Shown here piece after piece: positions 38,535-47,409 of a stretch of 64,000 nt of DNA. The notes beneath the pieces were generated by a model. The model was not told where the DNA came from. It made no database searches and saw only the letters and a list, made by a program, of their open reading frames with translations. The first letter of the stretch is position 1. Every line of letters begins with the position of its first letter. The stretch is from contig NZ_BCTP01000009.1 of NCBI RefSeq assembly GCF_001571345.1, positions 41,055 through 105,054 on the forward strand. Direction: 5' to 3'. A program made the translations under genes and the position numbers. Source of the stretch: Komagataeibacter xylinus NBRC 15237 (lineage in GTDB: Bacteria; Pseudomonadota; Alphaproteobacteria; Acetobacterales; Acetobacteraceae).

Positions 38535-39812
38535 ATGCAGCCTTCCGAACCGGTCAGCCCGGCCCGTTTTGCCGCCCGCATGGCAGCTCTTGGTCCGTGG
38601 CCGGGGCAGGGCACGCCTGTATGCGTTGCGGTGTCGGGCGGGGCGGACAGCATGGCGCTGGCCATTCTGGCGCGCGGCTGGCGGCGGGATGTGATGGGGC
38701 TGGTGGTGGATCACGGGCTGCGTGCCGAGTCGCGGCTTGAGGCCGAGCAGACGGTGGCCCGCCTGGCCCGGCTTGGCATACCCGCCCACCTGCTGGTCCT
38801 TGAGGGGCTGGCGCGTGGTCCCCGCATGGCCGAACGCGCCCGGCGCATGCGCTACCAGGCCCTGTTCGCTGCCTGCCGTGACCTTGGCGCGCTTGACCTG
38901 CTGGTGGCCCATCATGCGGGCGATCAGGCGGAAACGGTGCTCATGCGCCAGCAGGCTGCAAGCGGGGATGACGGACTGGCCGCCATGGCGGTGGCGACGG
39001 ACATGGCGGATGTGCGCCTCGTTCGCCCGCTGCTCGGCGTAGGCAAGGCCGCCCTTTATGCCACGGTGCGGGCCGCAGGCATGCATTGGGTGGAAGACCC
39101 CTCCAACACCGACCTGCGCACCGCCCGCGCCCGCGCGCGTCATGCGCTGGCAGCGGATTTTCCTCTTGCAGGTACGTTGCTGGCCGATGCCGGGCAGGCT
39201 GGGCAGGCCCGCAAGGCGCGCGATGGGCATGACGCACGCTGGCTGGCCGCCCATGCCCGCTTTCATCCCGGTGGCTGGGTGGTCCTGCCCGCTGGCCTTG
39301 CGCCACCACGATTGCTGTCGGCCCTGATCCGCGTTGTGGGGGGGCGGGATTATGCCCCGGCGCGCGAGGCGGTGGCAGCGCTTGCGGCCCGGCCCCGGGC
39401 GGCAACCCTGGCCGGGGTCGCCCTCATGCCCTGGCGCGAGGGGCAGTGGCTCGTGGCCCGTGAGGAAGCAGGGCTCGCCCCCCCCATGGCCGCGGCACCC
39501 GGGGCCATATGGGACCGGCGTTTCATCCTGCACGCCGCCCCCCTGCCGCCGGGCTGGCGCGTGGGGGCGGCGGGGCCGGTGGCGGCGTGGTGGCCGCATG
39601 GCAGGGGGCGGTCATGCTGGCCCGCGCGGCTGTTGCGCACGCTGCCCGCGCTATGGCATGATGGAAAGGTCAAGGCCGTGCCCCATATGGGCCTGCGCGC
39701 GCAGGAACATGCCGCCGCCCATGCGGTTTTCATGAACCAGCCCCCCCACCCCGTGTGCGACTGCGCTGTGTTTGACGGCGCCGGACACGGCCAGGCGGGC
39801 AGGCTGGCATAA
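38535..39812 (+). CDS. tilS: tRNA(Ile)-lysidine synthetase
   Basis: 425-aa N-type ATP pyrophosphatase that puts lysine on C34 of the AUA-reading tRNA-Ile. PP-loop SGGADSMALAIL near residue 34, LLVAHHAGDQAETVLMRQ and LVRPLLGV / WVEDPSNTDLRTARARARH are the core blocks. The C-terminal part is Pro/Trp/Arg-rich and less conserved than in E. coli. Very GC-rich. Conserved alphaproteobacterial position between the tol-pal genes and ftsH. Confidence 0.93.
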   Translation: MQPSEPVSPARFAARMAALGPWPGQGTPVCVAVSGGADSMALAILARGWRRDVMGLVVDHGLRAESRLEAEQTVARLARLGIPAHLLVLEGLARGPRMAERARRMRYQALFAACRDLGALDLLVAHHAGDQAETVLMRQQAASGDDGLAAMAVATDMADVRLVRPLLGVGKAALYATVRAAGMHWVEDPSNTDLRTARARARHALAADFPLAGTLLADAGQAGQARKARDGHDARWLAAHARFHPGGWVVLPAGLAPPRLLSALIRVVGGRDYAPAREAVAALAARPRAATLAGVALMPWREGQWLVAREEAGLAPPMAAAPGAIWDRRFILHAAPLPPGWRVGAAGPVAAWWPHGRGRSCWPARLLRTLPALWHDGKVKAVPHMGLRAQEHAAAHAVFMNQPPHPVCDCAVFDGAGHGQAGRLA

Positions 39813-39847
39813 AAGGTTGGCGGGTGGGGGTGTGAATATCCCCTGAT

Positions 39848-39868
39848 CGTCCTATGTATGATAGGACG
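39848..39868. promoter_or_regulatory. Perfect inverted repeat upstream of ftsH
   Basis: CGTCCTAT (39848-39855), GTATG, ATAGGACG (39861-39868). It lies 77 nt before the ftsH start and 36 nt after tilS. No T tract follows, so an operator or mRNA hairpin is more likely than a terminator. Confidence 0.5.
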
Positions 39869-39944
39869 TAGTGAACGTGGCATCTGTTCGCCTGCCCGCT
39901 GTGGGGCATTGGCGAGGGGGCCAGCGGATGGAACAGTGGACAAG

Positions 39945-41885
39945 ATGAACAATTTCGGCCGGAACTTGCTCCTGTGGGTTATCATCATCGTCCTGCTGCT
40001 GTTGCTGTTTAACGTCTTCCAGCCGGGAAGCGCGCAGCATGCATCGCAGCAGTTGGCGTATTCCGACTTCATCGGAGACGTGAACAGCGGGCATGTTCGC
40101 TCTGTCGTGGTGCAGGAGCACAACATCACCGGCACGCTGACGGATGGCACGTCGTTCGATACCTATACCCCGCAGGACCCCACCCTGATTTCCCGCCTGA
40201 CGGAAAAAGGCGTGGAAGTCGTGGCCAAGCCGCTTGAGGCGGATACTAATCCCATCCTGCGCTACCTCATCAACTATGCGCCGCTGCTGCTCATGGTAGG
40301 GGCGTGGATCTTCATCATGCGCCAGATGCAGTCGGGCGGAGGCCGGGCCATGGGCTTTGGCAAGTCACGCGCGCGCATGCTGACCGAAAAGCAGGGCCGC
40401 GTGACCTTTGATGACGTGGCCGGCATTGATGAAGCCAAGAGCGAGTTGCAGGAAATTGTCGACTTCCTGCGTGATCCGCAGAAATTTACCCGTCTTGGCG
40501 GCAAGATCCCCAAGGGCGTGCTGCTCGTAGGCCCGCCCGGCACGGGCAAGACGCTGCTCGCCCGCGCCATTGCGGGTGAAGCGAACGTGCCGTTCTTCAC
40601 CATCTCGGGTTCCGACTTTGTCGAGATGTTCGTGGGCGTGGGCGCATCGCGCGTGCGTGACATGTTCGAACAGGGCAAGAAGGCCGCCCCCTGCATCATC
40701 TTCATCGACGAGATCGACGCTGTCGGTCGCCATCGTGGCGCGGGCCTTGGCGGCGGCAATGACGAGCGTGAGCAGACGCTCAACCAGATGCTGGTCGAGA
40801 TGGATGGGTTTGACAGCAATGAGGGCGTGATCCTGATTGCGGCCACCAACCGCCCCGACGTGCTTGACCCCGCGCTGCTGCGCCCCGGTCGCTTCGACCG
40901 CCAGGTGGTGGTGCCCAACCCCGACGTGGCTGGCCGCGAGAAGATCCTGCGCGTGCACATGCGCAAGGTGCCGCTGGCCTCCGACGTGGACCCCAAGGTC
41001 ATTGCCCGTGGCACGCCCGGCTTCTCGGGTGCGGACCTGGCCAACCTGGTCAATGAGGCAGCCCTGATGGCCGCCCGCATGGGCAAGCGCACGGTGGCGA
41101 TGCTCGAGTTCGAGAACGCCAAGGACAAGGTGATGATGGGCGCCGAGCGCCGCTCCCTTGTCATGAGCGAGGACGAGAAGAAGATGACTGCCTACCACGA
41201 GGGCGGACATGCGCTGGTGGGCATTCTCACGCCGGGTTCCGACCCGGTGCACAAGGCCACCATCATTCCCCGTGGCCGGGCCTTGGGCATGGTGATGAGC
41301 CTGCCGGAGAAGGATCGCTACTCCGAAAGCCGCTCGTGGTGCATCGGCAAGCTGACGCTGGCCATGGGTGGCCGCGCTGCGGAGGAAATCATCTTCGGGG
41401 CCGACAATGTTTCGACCGGCGCTTCGGGCGACATCAAGATGGCGACCGACGTGGCCCGCCGCATGGTGACCGAATGGGGCATGAGCGACAAGCTGGGCAT
41501 GGTGGCCTATGGCGGCAACGGGCAGGAAGTCTTCCTGGGCCATAGCGTGACCCAGAACAAGAACGTGTCGGAGGAGACGGCACGCGAGATCGATAACGAA
41601 GTGCGCAAGCTGATCGATGCCGCCTATGAGCGCGCCCGTAGCCTGCTGCTTGAGCATATCGACCAGCTTCATTGCCTTGGCGCGGCCCTGCTGGAATATG
41701 AAACCCTGACCGGCGAGGAAATTCGCCAGGTGCTGCGGGGCGAGAAGATCGAGCGCGTGGTGGTGGATGATCCGATGCCGGAGAACCGCCGTCCTTCCGT
41801 GCCGCCTTCGGCGCCTTCCGCCCCCGTGGCGCCGCTGCCCGCGCCGGAAGGCGAGGGCGGGGTTGGCGCCGCCCCGGCTGGCTAG
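39945..41885 (+). CDS. ftsH: ATP-dependent zinc metalloprotease FtsH
   Basis: 646-aa membrane-anchored AAA+ protease that degrades misassembled membrane proteins and regulators. Two spans ([18 protein letters not shown] and [15 protein letters not shown]) flank the periplasmic domain; Walker [14 protein letters not shown], Walker [17 protein letters not shown], second-region-of-homology Arg in [11 protein letters not shown], zinc motif HEGGH. The C-terminal tail is Pro/Ala-rich. Start ATG 39945 matches the family ([11 protein letters not shown]), though GTG 39936 is possible; the ribosome site is weak. Repeat R8 follows. Confidence 0.97.
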   Translation: MNNFGRNLLLWVIIIVLLLLLFNVFQPGSAQHASQQLAYSDFIGDVNSGHVRSVVVQEHNITGTLTDGTSFDTYTPQDPTLISRLTEKGVEVVAKPLEADTNPILRYLINYAPLLLMVGAWIFIMRQMQSGGGRAMGFGKSRARMLTEKQGRVTFDDVAGIDEAKSELQEIVDFLRDPQKFTRLGGKIPKGVLLVGPPGTGKTLLARAIAGEANVPFFTISGSDFVEMFVGVGASRVRDMFEQGKKAAPCIIFIDEIDAVGRHRGAGLGGGNDEREQTLNQMLVEMDGFDSNEGVILIAATNRPDVLDPALLRPGRFDRQVVVPNPDVAGREKILRVHMRKVPLASDVDPKVIARGTPGFSGADLANLVNEAALMAARMGKRTVAMLEFENAKDKVMMGAERRSLVMSEDEKKMTAYHEGGHALVGILTPGSDPVHKATIIPRGRALGMVMSLPEKDRYSESRSWCIGKLTLAMGGRAAEEIIFGADNVSTGASGDIKMATDVARRMVTEWGMSDKLGMVAYGGNGQEVFLGHSVTQNKNVSEETAREIDNEVRKLIDAAYERARSLLLEHIDQLHCLGAALLEYETLTGEEIRQVLRGEKIERVVVDDPMPENRRPSVPPSAPSAPVAPLPAPEGEGGVGAAPAG

Positions 41886-41906
41886 GAACAGCCTGAGAGG
41901 AAACAG

Positions 41907-41984
41907 TAAAAGTTTTTGGGTGCCGCCTTTTTGAAAAAAGGCGGCATTCTTTTGCAGCTTTAAGCTGGCAGGCTTTTCAAACAG
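41907..41984 (+). repeat. Dispersed 3'-end repeat, copy R8
   Basis: TAAAAGTTTTTGGGTG, perfect hairpin B GCCGCCTTTTT/AAAAAAGGCGGC, degraded hairpin A (GCAGCTTTAAGCTGG), then TTTTCAAACAG, the terminal inverted repeat seen in R1/R2. The right outer arm is deleted. It follows ftsH by 21 nt. Confidence 0.85.
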
Positions 41985-42089
41985 TCCGTTAATATGAACA
42001 TGGCGGGGCAGCTTCAGGCTGTTCCGCCATGTTTGTATCCGGCCCCATACCAGCGGACAGGCAATAATGGGCGCGTGGAAAAGAGAGAA

Positions 42090-42139
42090 TCAAAGTTCCG
42101 GGTGCTGCGTTTTTCAAAACGCTTCGCCAGAATATTTTC
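42090..42139 (+). repeat. Dispersed 3'-end repeat, degenerate copy R9
   Basis: CAAAGTTCCGGGTGCTGC, TTTTTCAAAACGCTTCGCCAG, AATATTTT: a shortened element with the middle lost. It lies just before folP, with no gene of its own. Confidence 0.55.
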
Positions 42140-42158
42140 ATGATCGGGTACGTCTTTC

Positions 42159-43208
42159 ATGGGGCATTTTTCAGGCCAGTTGCTGATTGAACCCCTGGGC
42201 CTGCTGCATGGCAAAGCTGCCCGGCAGGCGGTGGCGCGGGGTGTTGCGCGCTGGTTCGCGGGCGGCCCGCGGGCCTATGCGCTCGCCCGCCTGATCGGAC
42301 CGGAGCACGAGCATACGATCCTGCCAGTTGCGGCCCTGCCCCCCGCATGGGAGGCGGCAGCCCGGCGCATCAGCGCGCCCGCGCCCGATGCGGGGCTACC
42401 GCCAGGGCAGCAGGTCATGGGTATCATCAACGTCACCCCGGACAGTTTTAGCGATGGCGGCCAGCATGACCGCGTGGAGACGGCGCTGGCACGCATAAAG
42501 GCGCTGCATGCCGCCGGGTGCCAGATCGTGGATATTGGCGGCGAGAGCACCCGCCCCGGTGCGCCTGCCGTGTCCGCCGAGGCGGAATGGGGGCGTATCG
42601 GCCCGGTTATCCGCGCCGTGCGGGCCTGTTCCGCGCTTGATGGCCTGCATCTGTCGATTGATACGCGGCAGGCCGCGGTCATGGACCAGGCACTGGCAGC
42701 AGGGGCCACGCTCATCAATGATGTCTCGGCGCTGACGCATGACCCCGCCGCCCGCGCGGTCGTGGCGCGGCATGGCTGCCCGGTCATGCTCATGCACATG
42801 CGCGGCACGCCTGAAACGATGCGTGCGCACACGGCATATGGCGATGTGGCGGTGGATGTGGTGCGTGAACTCGGCCAGCGCGTGGAGGCGGCGGTGGCGG
42901 CAGGTATTGCACGCGCGCGCATACTCGTTGACCCCGGCATCGGCTTTGCCAAGACGCTGGAAGGCAACCTGACCCTGCTGGCCCGCCTGCCGCTGCTGGC
43001 CAATCTGGGCTGCCGGGTGGTGCTGGGCACGTCGCGCAAGCGCATGATTGGCGAACTGGCCCGTGAACCCGACGCGGCCGCGCGCGATCCGGGCACAATT
43101 GCGGCCAGCCTGCCCGGAATGGTCTTTCCCGGCGTGGTGCTCCGGGTTCACAATGCAACGGCCATGATCCAGGCCATGCGGGTGCAGCAGGGGCTGGATC
43201 AGCAGTAA
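42159..43208 (+). CDS. folP: Dihydropteroate synthase
   Basis: Joins p-aminobenzoate to the pterin diphosphate in folate synthesis; the sulfonamide target. 349 aa: an N-terminal extension of about 85 residues (LLIEPLGLLHGKAARQAV...), usual in alphaproteobacteria, then the TIM barrel with GIINVTPDSFSDGG, DIGGESTRPGA, ATLINDVSAL, MLMHMRGTPETM, DPGIGFAKTLEGN and GTSRKRMIG. ATG 42159 has no clear ribosome site. glmM starts 51 nt later. Confidence 0.95.
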   Translation: MGHFSGQLLIEPLGLLHGKAARQAVARGVARWFAGGPRAYALARLIGPEHEHTILPVAALPPAWEAAARRISAPAPDAGLPPGQQVMGIINVTPDSFSDGGQHDRVETALARIKALHAAGCQIVDIGGESTRPGAPAVSAEAEWGRIGPVIRAVRACSALDGLHLSIDTRQAAVMDQALAAGATLINDVSALTHDPAARAVVARHGCPVMLMHMRGTPETMRAHTAYGDVAVDVVRELGQRVEAAVAAGIARARILVDPGIGFAKTLEGNLTLLARLPLLANLGCRVVLGTSRKRMIGELAREPDAAARDPGTIAASLPGMVFPGVVLRVHNATAMIQAMRVQQGLDQQ

Positions 43209-43259
43209 CAGGTAAGGTAGGTCGATGTCCGACCAGAACGTATCCGGAGATTCCCAGTC

Positions 43260-44618
43260 ATGGTAAAAACAAGAAAGCTGTTTGGCACTGATGGCATTCG
43301 GGGCATGGCCAACCGCTTTCCCATGACGGTGGAAGTCGCGCAGAAGCTGGGCCAGGCCGCGGGCCTGCGCTTCATACAGGGCACGCACCGCCATAGCGTG
43401 CTGCTGGGCAAGGATACGCGCCTGTCGGGCTATATGATCGAATGCGCGCTGGTGTCGGGCTTCCTTTCCGCCGGAATGGACGTGACGCTGGTGGGGCCGA
43501 TGCCCACCCCGGCCATTGCCATGCTCACCCGTTCCCTGCGCGCCGATCTGGGCGTCATGATCTCGGCGTCGCACAATCCGTATGGCGATAACGGCATCAA
43601 GCTGTTCGGCCCTGACGGGTTCAAGCTCTCCGATGAAACGGAAGCGGGTATTGAAGCGGCAATGAGCGAGGACCTGACCCATATGCTCGCCGCCCCCGAC
43701 CAGATCGGCCGGGCCTCGCGCCTTAATGACGCGGCGGGCCGGTACGTGGAAAGCGCCAAGTCCTCCTTCCCCCGCCGCCTGCGGCTTGACGGGCTGCGCA
43801 TCGTAATCGACTGCGCCAACGGGGCGGCCTATCGCGTGGCGCCCACGGCATTGTGGGAACTCGGTGCGGAAGTGGTGCGCATAGGCTGCGACCCTGATGG
43901 CATCAACATCAATGAAGGCTGCGGCTCCACCCGCCCCGAGGCCCTGTGTGCTGCCGTGCAGCGCCACCGGGCCGATATCGGCATCGCCCTCGATGGCGAT
44001 GCCGACCGCGTGCTGATTTCTGATGAAAAGGGCCGCCTGATCGATGGCGACCAGATCCTGGCGCTGATCTCGCATTCATGGGCGCGGCAGGGGCGGCTGT
44101 CGGGGCGGCATATCGTGGCCACCGTCATGTCCAACATGGGGCTTGAGCGCTATCTCGAGACACAGGGGCTGGAACTGGTGCGCACGGCGGTGGGCGATCG
44201 CTACGTGGTGGAAAAAATGCGCGAGCTTGGCGCCAATATCGGTGGCGAGCAGTCAGGGCATATGGTGCTGTCGGATTTCGCCACCACGGGCGACGGGCTG
44301 GTGGCAGCCCTGCAGGTACTGGCTGAAGTGGTGGAGTCCGGTCGCCCTGCAAGCGAGGTGTGCCGCATGTTCAAGCCCTACCCGCAACTGCTGCGCAACG
44401 TGCGCTTTGCCGGGCGCAGCCCGTTGCATGACCCGCAGGTGCATGACGCGCGCAAGGCGGCGGAAAAGCGGCTGGGCGCGCGCGGGCGACTCGTGTTGCG
44501 TGAAAGCGGCACCGAACCGCTGGTGCGCGTCATGGCGGAAGCCGAGGACGAAGCGCTGGTCAATGCGGTGGTCGATGACATGTGCGAGGCGATTACCGCC
44601 ATCCAGATGGCGGGCTGA
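43260..44618 (+). CDS. glmM: Phosphoglucosamine mutase
   Basis: Converts glucosamine-6-P to glucosamine-1-P for UDP-GlcNAc, peptidoglycan and LPS. 452 aa; [18 protein letters not shown] opening, catalytic phosphoserine Ser104 in [12 protein letters not shown], Mg-binding DGDADRVL, substrate loop [20 protein letters not shown] and the phosphate-binding [12 protein letters not shown]. ftsH-folP-glmM is a classical gene order. Ends 3 nt before thiD. Confidence 0.97.
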   Translation: MVKTRKLFGTDGIRGMANRFPMTVEVAQKLGQAAGLRFIQGTHRHSVLLGKDTRLSGYMIECALVSGFLSAGMDVTLVGPMPTPAIAMLTRSLRADLGVMISASHNPYGDNGIKLFGPDGFKLSDETEAGIEAAMSEDLTHMLAAPDQIGRASRLNDAAGRYVESAKSSFPRRLRLDGLRIVIDCANGAAYRVAPTALWELGAEVVRIGCDPDGININEGCGSTRPEALCAAVQRHRADIGIALDGDADRVLISDEKGRLIDGDQILALISHSWARQGRLSGRHIVATVMSNMGLERYLETQGLELVRTAVGDRYVVEKMRELGANIGGEQSGHMVLSDFATTGDGLVAALQVLAEVVESGRPASEVCRMFKPYPQLLRNVRFAGRSPLHDPQVHDARKAAEKRLGARGRLVLRESGTEPLVRVMAEAEDEALVNAVVDDMCEAITAIQMAG

Positions 44619-44621
44619 GCC

Positions 44622-45416
44622 ATGCAGGGGCGTATCCTCATCATGGCGGGCAGCGATAGCGGGGGCGGGGCTGGCATCCAAGCCGATATCAAGACCGTAA
44701 CCGTGCTGGGCGGCTTCGCCATGACCGCCATCACCGCGCTGACCGCGCAGAATACGCTGGGCGTGCAGGCGGTCATGCCGGTATCCCCGGCGTTTATCGT
44801 GGCCCAGATGCGCTGCGTGATGGATGACCTGGGCGTTGATGCGTTCAAGAGTGGCATGCTCGACCGCCCGGAGGTGATCGAGGCGATTGCCGATGTGCTG
44901 CTCACCACGACCGATATTCCCTACGTGCTCGACCCGGTCATGGTGGCGAAAGGGGGGGCCGCGCTGTTGCAGGAGAGTGCGCTGGCCACGCTGAAGGCGC
45001 GGCTGCTGCCGCTGGCCACCGTAATGACCCCCAACATTCCCGAAGCCGAGGCCCTGCTTGGCCACGGCATTGCCGGGCGTGCCGACATGCTGCCTGCGGC
45101 CCGCGCCCTGCTCGCACTCGGGCCGCGCGCCGTGCTGCTCAAGGGCGGCCATATGGAAGGTGATGAACTGCTTGATGTGCTGGTGCAGGCCGATGGTACG
45201 GTGCAGGAATTCGTGAGCCAGCGCATCCACACCCGCCATACGCATGGCACCGGCTGCACCCTGGCCAGCGCCATTGCCACCGGGCTGGGGCAGGGCATGA
45301 ACCTGACGGATGCCGTGATCCGGGCGCGGACCTATGTGCTGCGTGCCATTGCAGCCGCACCTGGCTATGGCGCGGGCGCAGGCCCATTGAATCATGGCGC
45401 GGGCGGGATGGGATAG
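44622..45416 (+). CDS. thiD: Hydroxymethylpyrimidine / phosphomethylpyrimidine kinase
   Basis: Two-step kinase of thiamine synthesis (HMP to HMP-P to HMP-PP). 264 aa ribokinase-fold protein: MAGSDSGGGAGIQADIKT, AITALTAQNTLGV, DAFKSGML, YVLDPVMVAKGG, LKGGHMEGDE and the anion hole HTHGTGCTLASAIATGLGQG. Thiamine diphosphate is the cofactor of both alsS and pdc in this window, though those lie 40 kb away. Starts 3 nt after glmM; its stop abuts the CtrA-type box. Confidence 0.95.
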   Translation: MQGRILIMAGSDSGGGAGIQADIKTVTVLGGFAMTAITALTAQNTLGVQAVMPVSPAFIVAQMRCVMDDLGVDAFKSGMLDRPEVIEAIADVLLTTTDIPYVLDPVMVAKGGAALLQESALATLKARLLPLATVMTPNIPEAEALLGHGIAGRADMLPAARALLALGPRAVLLKGGHMEGDELLDVLVQADGTVQEFVSQRIHTRHTHGTGCTLASAIATGLGQGMNLTDAVIRARTYVLRAIAAAPGYGAGAGPLNHGAGGMG

Positions 45417-45420
45417 CGCA

Positions 45421-45435
45421 TTAATAATTCATTAA
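45421..45435. promoter_or_regulatory. CtrA-type binding box TTAA-N7-TTAA upstream of ctrA
   Basis: TTAATAATTCATTAA matches the full CtrA consensus, two TTAA half-sites 7 nt apart. It begins 5 nt after the thiD stop and lies about 130 nt before ctrA, in an AT-rich promoter region that also has the inverted repeat ACAAC-TTTAG-GTTGT (45489-45503). Confidence 0.6.
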
Positions 45436-45562
45436 TAAAATAAATGTCATTATATTTATTATTCTTATGGAAGAATGGTAATATATAGACAACTTTAGGT
45501 TGTTTAATGCATTCAGCGCACCTATAGGTAGATGTAGTTAAAATATCTACTGGATGGTCGAT

Positions 45563-46291
45563 ATGCGGATTTTGCTCGTAGAACCCAATGCCCGGAAAGC
45601 CGAAGAGACCACCCGGCATATGGAAAAAGCCGGATTTACAGTAGATCATGTTGATACAGGGCATGATGGACTGGGAATGTTAAAATCCTATAATTATGAC
45701 CTTGCGGTCATGGAGGTCCGGCTGAAAGATCTTGACGGGTTCGAGGTCATTCGGGTCAGCCGGGCTGCAAGGGTGCCCACGCCCGTTCTGGTCCTGTCAG
45801 AGGAGCGCGAGGCCGCCACCAAGGTGAGGGCCTTCTCCACCGGGGCGGATGATTACGTGACCCGCCCGTACGAATCGATGGAACTGACAGCGCGGATGCA
45901 GGCGGTAATCCGTCGCTCCAAGGGGTATAGCGAGCCGACCCTGCGCGCGGGGCCGCTTGAACTGTGCCTTGATAGCCGCGCGGTGAGCGTGCAGGGGCAC
46001 TGCGTGCATCTGACCGGCAAGGAATACATGATTCTGGAACTGCTCCTGCTGCGCAAGGGCATGGTCCTGACCAAGGATGCCTTCCTCAACCATCTGTATG
46101 GCGGGATGGATGAGCCGGAAATGAAGATCATTGATGTGTTCATCTGCAAATTGCGCAAGAAATTGCAGGTTGCGGGTGCCGGGCAGCTCATTGCCACCGT
46201 GTGGGGGCAGGGCTACGTGCTGCGCGACGAGGCGCCGACCCTGGCCACGGCGCCTTTGGGGGCTTCCATGCCGCATGTAACGGTGGCGTGA
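45563..46291 (+). CDS. ctrA: CtrA-family response regulator with Asp51-to-Glu change
   Basis: 242-aa OmpR/PhoB-class regulator. The C-terminal winged helix is nearly identical to Caulobacter CtrA (VHLTGKEYMILELL, FLNHLYGGMDEPEMKIIDVF, ICKLRKKL, TVWGQGYVLRDE). The receiver aligns without gaps, but the phosphorylation set is altered: Asp8-Asp9 are Pro8-Asn9 (VEPNAR), Asp51 is Glu51 (DLAVMEVRLKDL) and Lys101 is Arg101 (DDYVTRPY). It should not be phosphorylated in the normal way, and Glu51 may mimic the active form. Start ATG 45563 corresponds to the Caulobacter Met1 and has GGATGG 6 nt upstream; ATG 45554 adds three residues. A strong terminator follows. Confidence 0.93.
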   Translation: MRILLVEPNARKAEETTRHMEKAGFTVDHVDTGHDGLGMLKSYNYDLAVMEVRLKDLDGFEVIRVSRAARVPTPVLVLSEEREAATKVRAFSTGADDYVTRPYESMELTARMQAVIRRSKGYSEPTLRAGPLELCLDSRAVSVQGHCVHLTGKEYMILELLLLRKGMVLTKDAFLNHLYGGMDEPEMKIIDVFICKLRKKLQVAGAGQLIATVWGQGYVLRDEAPTLATAPLGASMPHVTVA

Positions 46292-46361
46292 TACCTGTCG
46301 CGCCTGAGTGGCTGCAACCCGAACCGGGCTGCCGTTGTTAAAATGATCGTGCAAAGAAAAA

Positions 46362-46404
46362 TGGCAGGCCCACCCCGTAAGGTGCGCCTGCCAAAGTTTT
46401 AAAG
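46362..46404 (+). terminator. Rho-independent terminator after ctrA
   Basis: TGGCAGGC-C-CACC (46362-46374), loop CCGTAA, GGTG-C-GCCTGCCA (46381-46393), one C-C mismatch, then AAGTTTTAAAG. Confidence 0.85.
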
Positions 46405-46587
46405 TGATGATTCGATATGCGATGCCCCCATCGCCCGACCGTTATTGCATTGGCATGCCGGCCCCGAACATGAGATAAATCAAACTCGGCAGAAATAATT
46501 CGTATGTTTTTTTCCGCGCATCTTTATTCCATCTCGTTGATGGGACAGGATGCGCTGATTAACAGGATGGAAACAGGCGGCACGTCG

Positions 46588-47034
46588 ATGGGAAACAAGA
46601 AAGCGCTGAGGCAGCTTTACGCAGGTGGTGCGTTGCTGCTTGCCATATCCACCGGGCTGACCGCCTGCGAAAGTGTGCATGACCAGATCGTGGATAAGGA
46701 AAACAGCCTTGCCGCGGCGGGTTTTGTGGCGCGCCCCGCCAATAATCCGGAACGGCAGTTGATGCTGCAGAAACTTCCCCCCAACCGGTTCCTCCAGAAA
46801 TCGTTTGGGGACCACATGCTCTACATCTATTCCGACCCCAAGGTGTGCAGTTGCCTTTATGTGGGCAACCAGGCTGCCTATGGGCGCTACATGTCCTATG
46901 TGCAGGCCCAGAATCTGGCTGACCAGCAGCAGATGACGGCGGATATGTACGAAGATGCCTCCTGGAACTGGGGCATGTGGGGTTGGGGCGGCGGCGGCGG
47001 CTGGGGGGGGCCATGGGGCGGCGGCTGGTGGTAA
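46588..47034 (+). CDS. Lipoprotein with Trp/Gly-rich C-terminus
   Basis: 148 aa. Signal peptide with lipobox LTAC (GALLLAISTGLTACESVHD), then a compact domain (VARPANNPERQLMLQKLPPN, DHMLYIYSDPKVCSCLYVGN) with a Cys-Ser-Cys pair that could bind metal or form a disulfide. The last 24 residues are almost only Trp and Gly (WNWGMWGWGG...), a low-complexity tail that could stick to membranes or polysaccharide. No family recognised. Start ATG 46588 has AGGCGG 8 nt upstream. Repeat R10 lies between it and the convergent zinc-ribbon gene. Confidence 0.75.
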   Translation: MGNKKALRQLYAGGALLLAISTGLTACESVHDQIVDKENSLAAAGFVARPANNPERQLMLQKLPPNRFLQKSFGDHMLYIYSDPKVCSCLYVGNQAAYGRYMSYVQAQNLADQQQMTADMYEDASWNWGMWGWGGGGGWGGPWGGGWW

Positions 47035-47050
47035 GGCGCTGCCTGCAAAC

Positions 47051-47146
47051 ACCGCATTGATAAAATAATAAAAGTTTCCGGGTGCCGCCTTTTTCCACAA
47101 AGGCGGCGTTTCCTTGAGGTTTTGTGAAAAAAGCCGCGTCAGAAAC
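47051..47146 (+). repeat. Dispersed 3'-end repeat, copy R10
   Basis: CGCATTGATAAAATAATAAAAG (the inner flank of the full-length element), TTTCCGGGTG, hairpin B GCCGCCTTTTT/CAAAGGCGGC, eroded hairpin A, and TCAGAAAC. It follows the lipoprotein gene in the expected orientation. Confidence 0.78.
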
Positions 47147-47166
47147 GGTCTGGCGCAGGCGGAATT

Positions 47167-47409
47167 TCAGGTAAATTTGGGGCGATGGTCCGCATAGACC
47201 ACCATCTGCCAGGCTTCGCGCGTGCCGAGTCGGTGGGGGTGGGCATGGATGGCAGGCAGGAGTTGCCCTTCGCTTACGGCTATTTCCACGCCGCAGCCGG
47301 CACAACGGTAAATGCCGGAATGAGGGGCGACGGTGCGGGGCGGATGAAGCTTGTCGAATTCAGGATCGGTCCACGTATCAATAAACTGTGCGGACTGGTA
47401 GAGGGCCAT
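47167..47409 (-). CDS. Small zinc-ribbon-like protein (protein L-like)
   Basis: 80 aa. Pattern F---H-P---VAPHSGIYRCAGCGVEIA, then LP-IHAHPHR and W-MVVYADH, resembles a small widespread proteobacterial family with a CxxC motif (CAGC) and several His that could bind zinc. Role unknown. Start ATG 47409 has GGAG 6 nt upstream; four upstream residues are possible. Monocistronic. Confidence 0.72.
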   Translation of the reverse strand: MALYQSAQFIDTWTDPEFDKLHPPRTVAPHSGIYRCAGCGVEIAVSEGQLLPAIHAHPHRLGTREAWQMVVYADHRPKFT

